The notes under the pieces are model-generated. The model saw only the letters and a program-made list of their open reading frames with translations, was not told the origin of the DNA and searched no databases. This document shows positions 1-7,792 of a stretch of 30,747 bases of DNA, in pieces. The position numbers and the translations under genes are program-made. Each line of letters opens with the position of its first letter. Position 1 is the stretch's first letter. Source of the DNA: UBA2137 sp050251555 (lineage in GTDB: Bacteria; Pseudomonadota; Alphaproteobacteria; Micavibrionales; Micavibrionaceae); contig JBFWMN010000015.1 of NCBI GenBank assembly GCA_050251555.1, forward strand, positions 1 to 30,747. Reading direction: 5' to 3'.

Positions 1-1
1 A

Positions 2-3000
2 TACATGATCCGTGATTATGACGGTGATACGGCCACAGCCAAGCTGGATGTTAATGTCTCTGACGCTGACACGGTTCCGACAATCGACATGCATATCGAA
101 TATGTCGATGAAACGAACCTGCCGGGCGGCCCGATCATGCGCATGGGTAACTTCAATGCCGACTTCAAAGATGACGGCCCCGGCACATATGCGTTTAACG
201 GTACTGTCATGGCGGTCAAGGATTCACTCGGCACGGCTCTGAACCTGACTTCAGGCGGCAAGGCTGTTGATGTTTCTGTCACGGCAACCCTGATTACGGG
301 GACAAGCTCTGACGGTCGTACGATCTTTACAGCCACACTTGACCCGAATACAGGCAAGTATGTCTTTAACCTGTTCGACACAATCGATCACCCTGATGCA
401 AGCAACCCGAACGATGTCATCTGGCTGAAATTCGGCGTTGACGGTATCGATGCCGATGGTGACCGCGCTTCGACATTCCTGCAGATCGACGTGGCTGATG
501 ATGGCCCCGTTGCGCATGACGATGTCAATGCAACGGTCAACACATCCGTTTCGGGCAATGTTCTTAACAATGACGAATTGTCACAAGACGCTCCGACTCC
601 GGTGATTAAAGTCTCCTTCAACGGTACGGACTATGCAGTGAATGCAACGGGTTCGACAACTGTTCAGGGTGTTTATGGAACATTGGTGATCAAAGCTGAC
701 GGATCTTACACCTACACCTCGAAAAATACGGGTGTCGGTACAGACCACTTCACATACATGATCCGCGACTATGACGGTGACACATCAACCGCCAAACTGG
801 ACCTGTCCGTTGGCGACCTTGATACGACCCCGACTATTCAGGATTCAACATGCACAACAGATGAAACCTATCTGTGGGCCGGTTCGCCCTCAGGCGGTGT
901 CATCGATATCACCAATACAATCGTGGCTGACTTCAAAGCCGATGGACCCGGAACATTCAAGTTCACAGGTACATCCGGTGTCAGCGGCTCAGTTGCCGGT
1001 GGATCACTGACCTCGCACGGTCAGGCGGTGTCGTTCCAGATTACCGATACAACCATTAAGGCGGTATCGGCTGACGGTCGCACAATCTTCGAAACAGTCC
1101 TGAATCCTTCAACAGGTCAGTACAACACGAAGGTTTACGACACGATCGACCACGCTGACGGCACGAACATGAACGACCTGATCACCTTCAATTTCGGTGT
1201 GATGGCGACAGATTCTGACGGTGATTCAGCCACAGGCAAAATCATTCTGAACATCTATGACGATGCCCCGATTGCCCAAGATGACGGTTCGACAGTTGTG
1301 AACACATCTGTTTCCGGTAACGTCCTGACAAACGATTATGTCTCTCAGGATGAACCAACACCTGTTATCCGTGTGAACTTCAACGGTACGAACTACAATG
1401 TTCCTGCCACGGGTTCTGCCACGATCCAAGGTGTTTACGGGACATTGGTGATCAAGGCTGATGGATCTTACACCTACACGTCCAAAAATACGGGCACGGG
1501 TGTTGATCACTTCACCTACACAATCCGTGACTATGACGGTGACACATCGACTGCCAAACTGGATCTGGCGGTCAATGACATCGACACGACACCGATTGCC
1601 ACACAGGCCAACAACATGGTTGATGAAACCAACATGCACTCTGTCTCTGGCACAGTGAGTGTTGATTACAAAGCCGATGGCCCGGGAACGGTGTCTGCAA
1701 CATCTGCCGGCAGCTTCTCTTCGGACGGCTCTCTGCTGGGTGGCGCACTGACCTCAAAAGGTCAAGCTGTCACAGTTTCCTTGTCGGGTAACACCTACAC
1801 AGGGACAGCAGGCGGACGCGAGATCTTCACGCTGGTTATCAATGCAAACGGTTCATACACCTTCACGCAGAAAGACCAACTGGATCATGCTGATGGTGCT
1901 AACCCGAATGACGTGATCAACCTGCATTTCGGTTACAAGGCGACAGATTCCGATGGTGACGTTGCCAACTCGCAAATCAATATTGCGGTCAAAGACGATG
2001 CGCCTGTCGCCCATGATGACAGCGCTTCGATCCCGAATGGCGCAAACAGCGTGACCGGCAATGTTCTGACCAACGATACGGTTGGTTATGACGAACCTGG
2101 TAAAGTGATTAAAGTGACCTTCAATGGCACGGATCACACCGTATCAGCCTCTGGCAATACAACGATTGTCGGTGCGCATGGCACGCTGGTGATCAATGCC
2201 AACGGTGCTTACACCTACACGTCTGCCAATGCCTCAACAGGCACGGATCAGTTCACATACATGATGCGTGACAATGACGGTGATACATCGACAGCGAACC
2301 TCAACCTGACAGTCGGCGACGTTGATACGACACCGATTGCGACACAGGAAAATGCAATGGTTGACGAAACCAACATGCATTCTGTTTCCGGTACGGTTGA
2401 TGTGGACTACAAAGCCGATGGCCCAGGGACGGTTTCTGCAACATCTGCAGGCAGCTTCTCCTCGGACGGCTCTCTGCTGGGTGGCGCACTGACTTCGAAA
2501 GGTCAGTCGGTTAGTGTATCTCTGTCGGGTAACACCTACACGGGTACGGCAGGCGGACGCACGGTCTTTACGCTGCAAATCAACTCTGACGGGACTTACA
2601 CCTTCAATCAGTTGGATCAACTGGATCACGCTGACAAGAATAACCCGAATGACGTGATCAACCTGCATTTCGGCTACAAAGCAACGGATACGGACGGCGA
2701 CACAGCCACATCCACGATCAATATTGCGGTCAAGGATGATGCGCCTGTCGCCCATGATGACAGTGCTTCGATCCCGAATGGATCTAACAGCGTCAACGGC
2801 AATGTTCTGACCAATGACTCGTCAGGTTTCGATGATAATGCCACAGTGATCAGAGTGTCCTTTAACGGTACGGATTACACCGTGCCGTCATCGGGAACAC
2901 GCACGATTACAGGTGATCACGGAACGCTGGTCATTAAGGCTGACGGTTCGTTTACTTACACATCTGCCAATGCCTCGACAGGTACGGATCACTTCACATA

Positions 3001-6000
3001 CATGATCCAAGATCATGACGGTGATATGGCCCAAGCCAATCTGGATCTGACAGTGGGTGACCTTGATACGACCCCGACAGTACAGAACTCGATCTGCACA
3101 ACGGATGAGACATATCTCTGGAGTGGTTCACCTTCAGCGGGCGTGATTGAGCTGACGAACACAATCGTTGCAGACTTTAAAGCTGACGGCCCCGGAACAT
3201 TCAAGTTCAATGGCGGCTCAAGCGTAGCTGGCTCTGTTGCAGGCGGTTCACTGACATCGCACGGTCAGGCAGTGACCTTCCAGATCACAAACACAACCAT
3301 CAAGGCTGTGTCTGCTGATGGTCGCACGATCTTTGAAACGACACTCAACGCCAATACGGGTGAGTATCGCACACAGGTCTATGACACGATCGACCATGCT
3401 GACGGCAACAACACAAACGACCTGATCACCTTCAATTTTGGTGTGACAGTGACGGATTCTGACGGTGACAGCGCAAACGCAAATGTCATTCTTGAAATCT
3501 ATGACGATGCCCCGATTGCAGTCGATGATGGCGGCAACACGGTCAACGGCACGATTTCGGGTAACGTCATGGTCAATGACTATGTGTCTCAGGATGATGC
3601 GACAATCGTGACCAAAGTCTCGTTCAACGGTACGGATTACTCTGTTCCTGCCACAGGCACACGCACGGTGGGCGGTGTTTACGGGACATTGGTGATCAAG
3701 GCTGACGGATCTTACACCTACACCTCGAAAAACACGGCGACCGGTGTCGATAACTTCACCTACACGATCCGTGACTATGATGGTGACACGTCAACAGCCA
3801 AGCTTGGCTTTGCGGTCAACGATATCGATACCACCCCGATTGCCACAAATGCGGCAGGTTCTGTTGATGAGACAGCCACACGCACATATAACGGCACGGT
3901 CAATGTCGACTATCAGGCTGATGGCGTAGGTACGGTTATGCCGACAAATGCGTCCAGCTTTAATGCGACGGGCTCTCTGCTTGGCGGTGCGCTGACATCG
4001 AAAGGTCAGGCTGTGACAGTCTCCTTGTCAGGTGACACCTACACAGGTATGGCTGGCGGACGCGAAGTCTTTACGCTGAAGATCAACTCTGACAGCACCT
4101 ACACCTTCACACTGAAAGATCAGTTGGATCATGCAGACGGGTCAAACGCGAATGATGTGATCAATCTGGCCTTCGGCTACAAGGCGGTCGATACGGACGG
4201 TGATACGGCCTCTGCGACAATCACGATTGCTGTGAAGGACGACGTTCCTGTCGCACGTGATGACACAGGCAATATCCCGCACGGTGCAACAAGCACAACA
4301 GGTAATGTTCTTGCCAACGACTCGACAGGTTTCGACGAAGGTATCGTTGTTTCCAAGGTCAATTTCGGTGGATCGGATCATGCCGTTGCGGCTTCGGGCA
4401 CAACGACCATTCAGGGCACATACGGTACGCTCGTGATCAAGGCTGACGGGTCTTACACCTACACAACCAAGAACACGGCAACCGGTACGGACCACTTCAC
4501 CTACACGATCCACGATCATGATGGTGATGCGGCAACCGCCAACCTGAACCTGACTGTTCAGGATACGGATGCCACGCCGACAATCACAACAACCGTTTGT
4601 ACAACGGATGAGACATTCCTCTGGGCCGGTTCGCCCTCAGGCGGTGTCATTTCCTTGACCAACACGGCGCATGTGGATTACGGCGGAGACGGCCCCGGAA
4701 CATTGGCCTTCACAGGCAGCTTCCAGGCAGTCGGTTCGCTGAAAAACAACGCGCTGACATCTGACGGTTACCCAATCAATGTCAACGTGACAGCCAACAG
4801 CGTAACAGGTACGTCTTCGGATGGTCGCACGATCTTCACGATCTCACTGAACCAGTCGACAGGTGCCTACTCTATCCGTGTCTTCGATACGCTGGATCAT
4901 GCAGACGGCAACAACATGAACGACCTGATCACCTTCAATATCGGTATCAAGGCAACGGACGCTGACGGCGATGTCGGAACAGGTACGGTTGTTCTTGAAG
5001 TCTACGACGATGCGCCGATTGCGATTAATGACGGTGTTGGTGCTGTCTCGCCTAATCAGGGACGTGTCGACGGTAACGTCTTTACCAACGACTATGTCTC
5101 GGTTGAAGGTCAGAAATTGACCAGCATCCGTTGGGGCAGCACGGCTAACCACTCTGTCGGTACTGCAGGTTTTGCGCTGCTGGGCCTGTACGGAACGCTG
5201 TATATTTATAACAACGGTCAGTACACCTACATCGCTAAGAACACGGGGCAGGGCACAGATACGTTCACCTACACAGTCACAGACGGTGACGGTGATATCG
5301 CGACAGCCCAGCTCTCTGTTCTGGTTCAGAACGGCGGTGCGTCAACATTGTCCTCGACATCTTTTGCACCAACCACATCCAATGTGAGCGGTTCGGAATT
5401 TGTTGCTGATGATGATATGACATCCAGCTCCAGCAATGCCCATCAAACACAGGGCCTGAGCTCGTCCGATCCGACAGCCATGGACTCTTCGGAAGTTCTG
5501 CACCATGACTTCTTGGTACAGCCTGAAGGTCGCACAGTGATTGCCGGAACCAATGCCGCCGATACGATCCAAGGCTCCGCCGAGGATGAGGTGATCGAAG
5601 GCAAGGGCGGTTCGGATAATATCCACGCCGGTGACGGAAATGATGTTGTCTATGGCGGTGCCGGTAACGATGTCATCTACGGTGATGACGGTGCCGATAT
5701 CATCTATGACGGTGCGGGTGCCGATATCGTCCACGGTGGCGCAGGCGATGACATTCTTGTTGTCGGCGGCAAAGCCGAAGGCGAAACGGGACTTGATGGT
5801 GCCAACGACCTTTGGGGTGACGGCGGAGCAGATACGTTCCTCTTCGCTCAAGGTTCGCAGATTGGTACGAACACCATCCACGATTTCAGCACGGCTGAAG
5901 GTGATGTTGTCGACCTGTCCGACTTCCTGCACAACTACGATCCTGTAACGCAATCGATCGATGCCTTCGTCTTCCAACGCGAAACGTCTGAAGGTACGGT

Positions 6001-6130
6001 TATTTCGGTTGATGTGAACGGTTCAGGCGATGCAGCGAAAGCCGTTGATATTGTGGTGCTGGACAACGTCCACGGTCACGATATCGAGGATCTCGTTCTG
6101 AATGCCCAGAAAGTTCAGGACGCCGCCTAA
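2..6130 (+). CDS. Giant RTX adhesin, type I secreted (5' partial)
   Basis: Large repetitive surface or secreted protein, probably an adhesin exported in one step by the adjacent type I system. The reading frame is already open at the window edge and the first visible residues are the end of a repeat (FTY/MIRDYDGD type), so the true start lies upstream and the Met at base 5 is internal. Numbering from that Met there are 2041 residues. Seven pairs of a T1SS-143-like domain (ending DDAPxAxDD) and a cadherin-like/VCBS domain (GNVLTND, GTLVIKADGSYTYT, DGDTSTA) fill residues 1 to about 1777. A Ser/Thr-rich acidic linker follows to about 1845, then six RTX nonapeptides and a C-terminal block (GGADTFLF, DFSTAEGDVVDLSDFL) typical of type I secretion targets. 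The DG/DxDGD motifs suggest calcium binding. The family role is biofilm or host adhesion; the ligand is unknown. No N-terminal retention module can be assessed. Confidence 0.9.
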   Translation, partial: YMIRDYDGDTATAKLDVNVSDADTVPTIDMHIEYVDETNLPGGPIMRMGNFNADFKDDGPGTYAFNGTVMAVKDSLGTALNLTSGGKAVDVSVTATLITGTSSDGRTIFTATLDPNTGKYVFNLFDTIDHPDASNPNDVIWLKFGVDGIDADGDRASTFLQIDVADDGPVAHDDVNATVNTSVSGNVLNNDELSQDAPTPVIKVSFNGTDYAVNATGSTTVQGVYGTLVIKADGSYTYTSKNTGVGTDHFTYMIRDYDGDTSTAKLDLSVGDLDTTPTIQDSTCTTDETYLWAGSPSGGVIDITNTIVADFKADGPGTFKFTGTSGVSGSVAGGSLTSHGQAVSFQITDTTIKAVSADGRTIFETVLNPSTGQYNTKVYDTIDHADGTNMNDLITFNFGVMATDSDGDSATGKIILNIYDDAPIAQDDGSTVVNTSVSGNVLTNDYVSQDEPTPVIRVNFNGTNYNVPATGSATIQGVYGTLVIKADGSYTYTSKNTGTGVDHFTYTIRDYDGDTSTAKLDLAVNDIDTTPIATQANNMVDETNMHSVSGTVSVDYKADGPGTVSATSAGSFSSDGSLLGGALTSKGQAVTVSLSGNTYTGTAGGREIFTLVINANGSYTFTQKDQLDHADGANPNDVINLHFGYKATDSDGDVANSQINIAVKDDAPVAHDDSASIPNGANSVTGNVLTNDTVGYDEPGKVIKVTFNGTDHTVSASGNTTIVGAHGTLVINANGAYTYTSANASTGTDQFTYMMRDNDGDTSTANLNLTVGDVDTTPIATQENAMVDETNMHSVSGTVDVDYKADGPGTVSATSAGSFSSDGSLLGGALTSKGQSVSVSLSGNTYTGTAGGRTVFTLQINSDGTYTFNQLDQLDHADKNNPNDVINLHFGYKATDTDGDTATSTINIAVKDDAPVAHDDSASIPNGSNSVNGNVLTNDSSGFDDNATVIRVSFNGTDYTVPSSGTRTITGDHGTLVIKADGSFTYTSANASTGTDHFTYMIQDHDGDMAQANLDLTVGDLDTTPTVQNSICTTDETYLWSGSPSAGVIELTNTIVADFKADGPGTFKFNGGSSVAGSVAGGSLTSHGQAVTFQITNTTIKAVSADGRTIFETTLNANTGEYRTQVYDTIDHADGNNTNDLITFNFGVTVTDSDGDSANANVILEIYDDAPIAVDDGGNTVNGTISGNVMVNDYVSQDDATIVTKVSFNGTDYSVPATGTRTVGGVYGTLVIKADGSYTYTSKNTATGVDNFTYTIRDYDGDTSTAKLGFAVNDIDTTPIATNAAGSVDETATRTYNGTVNVDYQADGVGTVMPTNASSFNATGSLLGGALTSKGQAVTVSLSGDTYTGMAGGREVFTLKINSDSTYTFTLKDQLDHADGSNANDVINLAFGYKAVDTDGDTASATITIAVKDDVPVARDDTGNIPHGATSTTGNVLANDSTGFDEGIVVSKVNFGGSDHAVAASGTTTIQGTYGTLVIKADGSYTYTTKNTATGTDHFTYTIHDHDGDAATANLNLTVQDTDATPTITTTVCTTDETFLWAGSPSGGVISLTNTAHVDYGGDGPGTLAFTGSFQAVGSLKNNALTSDGYPINVNVTANSVTGTSSDGRTIFTISLNQSTGAYSIRVFDTLDHADGNNMNDLITFNIGIKATDADGDVGTGTVVLEVYDDAPIAINDGVGAVSPNQGRVDGNVFTNDYVSVEGQKLTSIRWGSTANHSVGTAGFALLGLYGTLYIYNNGQYTYIAKNTGQGTDTFTYTVTDGDGDIATAQLSVLVQNGGASTLSSTSFAPTTSNVSGSEFVADDDMTSSSSNAHQTQGLSSSDPTAMDSSEVLHHDFLVQPEGRTVIAGTNAADTIQGSAEDEVIEGKGGSDNIHAGDGNDVVYGGAGNDVIYGDDGADIIYDGAGADIVHGGAGDDILVVGGKAEGETGLDGANDLWGDGGADTFLFAQGSQIGTNTIHDFSTAEGDVVDLSDFLHNYDPVTQSIDAFVFQRETSEGTVISVDVNGSGDAAKAVDIVVLDNVHGHDIEDLVLNAQKVQDAA
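17..5335 (+). repeat. Seven tandem T1SS-143-like + cadherin-like domain pairs
   Basis: The coding sequence repeats with a period of about 745 bases. Each unit is a T1SS-143-like domain (about 140-150 residues, core GRTIFxxxL, DTIDHADG, NDLITFNFG, DSDGD) followed by a cadherin-like/VCBS domain (about 100 residues). Approximate boundaries between successive domains are 520, 832, 1284, 1593, 2020, 2335, 2762, 3077, 3529, 3838, 4264, 4579 and 5032. Two sequence classes alternate irregularly, in the order b, b, c, c, b, c, b. Class b T1SS domains are followed by cadherin domains with VSQD after GNVxxND; class c by ones starting IPNG or IPHG. Confidence 0.85.
5600..5762 (+). repeat. RTX nonapeptide calcium-binding repeats
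   Basis: Six consecutive nine-residue repeats of the GGxGxDxUx kind are visible within the adhesin, for example AGDGNDVVY, GGAGNDVIY and GGAGDDILV. They are preceded by two looser copies (AGTNAADTI, GSAEDEVIE). In the RTX family such repeats form a calcium-loaded beta roll that drives folding outside the cell, just before the C-terminal secretion signal. Confidence 0.85.
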
Positions 6131-6156
6131 GGCTTGACGATATAAGGAATCAGTTG

Positions 6157-6186
6157 AACGCCCCTTCCTCAAAAAAAGGGGCGTTT
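6157..6186 (+). terminator. Rho-independent terminator candidate after the adhesin
   Basis: A perfect 10-bp inverted repeat (AACGCCCCTT / AAGGGGCGTT) with a 9-base loop starts 26 bases after the adhesin stop codon. The following T-run is short (TTT then CACA), so termination may be partial. It separates the adhesin from the transporter genes. Confidence 0.6.
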
Positions 6187-6377
6187 CACATAGGCAGGGA
6201 AAAAGGTGTGGCAAAACTGCACTACATGCATCGGGGCAATGTTTTTACAAAGACTTAGCCCTTGCTTTGAAAACGCAAAAGCGTCATAAGTAGAGTTGAG
6301 GAATATTATCAAAACTAAGACTTTCCCATTTCTTCATGTGTCTGGAAGTCTTGGATCTCGCGGAGGAGAATAGAATT
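6187..6377 (+). promoter_or_regulatory. Leader region of the secretion-apparatus genes
   Basis: This 191-base gap must carry the promoter of the tolC-like gene if the terminator before it works. A tentative sigma-70-like pair is TTGCTT (6262-6267) and CATAAG (6285-6290) with a 17-base spacer; the fit is modest. An imperfect hairpin (6317-6326 with 6344-6352, arms AAGACTTTCC / GGAAGTCTT, one bulged T) lies just upstream of the GGAGGA ribosome binding site at 6362-6367. Confidence 0.35.
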
Positions 6378-7739
6378 ATGTTGAAAGCAACACAAACGCT
6401 ACGTTTGCTGGCCTGCACTGCACTGTTGAGCGGCGGTTTTGCCGCCTCGGCAATGGCTCAGGCTCAACATGAAGGTGAAGCTCAGATCGATACGCTGACC
6501 GAAGCGGTTTCGATCGGTGTGGAAACAAACCCATCTTCCGGTGTTGTTGAAAATAACCGCCGCGCCACAGCCGAAGAACTGGAACAGGCCCGTGCCCTTT
6601 ATTATCCTTCAATTGATGCTCAGGGTGATGCCGGTTATGAGTCCACCGATAACATCAATACACGCGGAGGCGGTGATGACTGGAGAACGCTGGATCGTTA
6701 CCAAGTCGGTGTCACGCTGACGCAAATGCTGTTTGACGGCTTTGAAACATATTATGAGAACGAGCGTCAGACCCAGCGTGTTCGTTCTGCTGCCCACCGT
6801 GTTCGTGAAAATTCCGAATTTACCGGTCTGGATATTGTTGAAGCCTATCTTGATGTCGTACGCCAGCGCGAACTTCTCAAAATTGCGCGCGATAACGTTG
6901 CCCAGCACGTGGACATCATGGGTCAGATCGAAGATGGCGCCAATGCCGGTCGTTCGACCGATGCCGACGTTGAGCAGGTTCGCGCCCGTCTGGCTGCTGC
7001 CCGCGCTAACGAGGCCAATGTCACGGAATCCTTGCGCACGGCAGAAGCCGCTTTCAACGCACAAGTCGGCGATATGCCCGGTAACCTGAAAGTGCCTGTT
7101 GCCCCGATTGACCGTCTCGAGGAAAATGTTGATGAGGAAGTCAAGCAAACGCTGACACATTCTCCGACCCTTGATATTTACGAAGCTGACGTCAATGTTG
7201 CCGAGGCTGAATATAAAGGCACACGTTCCACCTATTATCCGCAATTTGATCTGCAATTGCAGGGTCAGCAAGGAAATGACCTTGGCGGTGTGGAAGGCAA
7301 TGAGCGCTCCGCGTCGGCTCTGGTTCTGATGAACTGGAACCTGTTCCGCGGTGGTGGTGATAAAGCCCGTGAGCGTGAGCTGGTATACCGTCACGCCCAA
7401 TCCAAAGAGCAGCGCAATGATGCCGCACGTTCGGTTGAAAATGATGTGCGCCAGACATGGGCTTCGATGGTTTCTGCCAAAGAACGCGCCAAGCAATTTA
7501 CCAATCAGGCTTCAGCCAACGAACAGGTTGTTCTGGCTTATAAAGACCAGTTTGATCTTGACCGTCGTACATTGCTCGACGTTCTGGATGCACAGAACGA
7601 ATTATTCGTCTCTCGCTCCAATGCGATCAACAACCAAATCCTTGAAATGTTTGCCGTTTATCGCCTTCTGGCGCTGAAAGGCGAACTGCTTCCTGCACTC
7701 GACGTTGCCTATCAGGCAGAAGTAGACCCGCAGGACTAA
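6378..7739 (+). CDS. TolC-family type I secretion outer-membrane channel
   Basis: Outer-membrane efflux protein expected to form the trimeric exit duct of the type I exporter encoded with it. The ATG at 6378 is chosen because GGAGGA sits 10 bases upstream and the resulting protein of 453 residues begins with a clean signal peptide (MLKATQTLRLLACTALLSGG, likely cleaved after AMA). An upstream in-frame ATG at 6336 would put 14 residues before this signal and has no ribosome binding site. The body has the duplicated long-helix architecture of the family: ALYYPSIDAQGDAGYES and the later TYYPQFDLQLQGQQGND are the paired strand segments, each followed by long heptad-like helices. The C-terminal LLDVLDAQNELFVSRSN segment is characteristic of AggA/LapE-like proteins. 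It lies between the adhesin and the transporter ATPase, 53 bases ahead of the latter. Confidence 0.9.
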   Translation: MLKATQTLRLLACTALLSGGFAASAMAQAQHEGEAQIDTLTEAVSIGVETNPSSGVVENNRRATAEELEQARALYYPSIDAQGDAGYESTDNINTRGGGDDWRTLDRYQVGVTLTQMLFDGFETYYENERQTQRVRSAAHRVRENSEFTGLDIVEAYLDVVRQRELLKIARDNVAQHVDIMGQIEDGANAGRSTDADVEQVRARLAAARANEANVTESLRTAEAAFNAQVGDMPGNLKVPVAPIDRLEENVDEEVKQTLTHSPTLDIYEADVNVAEAEYKGTRSTYYPQFDLQLQGQQGNDLGGVEGNERSASALVLMNWNLFRGGGDKARERELVYRHAQSKEQRNDAARSVENDVRQTWASMVSAKERAKQFTNQASANEQVVLAYKDQFDLDRRTLLDVLDAQNELFVSRSNAINNQILEMFAVYRLLALKGELLPALDVAYQAEVDPQD

Positions 7740-7747
7740 AAATGATA

Positions 7748-7782
7748 TCCTGATCAGGACCTTTTATCCTTTCTGATCAGGA
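7748..7782 (+). promoter_or_regulatory. Hairpin covering the ribosome binding site of the ABC transporter gene
   Basis: The sequence CTGATCAGGAC occurs twice, at 7750-7760 and 7773-7783. Because its core is self-complementary, TCCTGATCAG (7748-7757) can pair with CTGATCAGGA (7773-7782) across a 15-base loop. The only Shine-Dalgarno-like bases for the ATG at 7793 are AGGA at 7779-7782, inside the 3' arm. There is no T-run, so this is not a standard terminator. Confidence 0.4.
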
Positions 7783-7792
7783 CTTCACCTTC

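Noticed and set aside
17..5335. Periodic repeats that could suggest a CRISPR or satellite array
   Set aside because: The period is about 745 bases, the repeats are in-frame protein domains with synonymous divergence, and there are no short identical repeats with unique spacers.
5342..5977. 211-codon open frame on the - strand over the RTX region
   Set aside because: Its repetitive Asp/Val/Ile composition is the reverse complement of the calcium-binding repeats; no independent coding signal.
6609..7496. 295-codon open frame on the - strand
   Set aside because: It is antisense to the well-supported tolC-like gene, has no family resemblance and no ribosome binding site; it is a shadow of codon bias.
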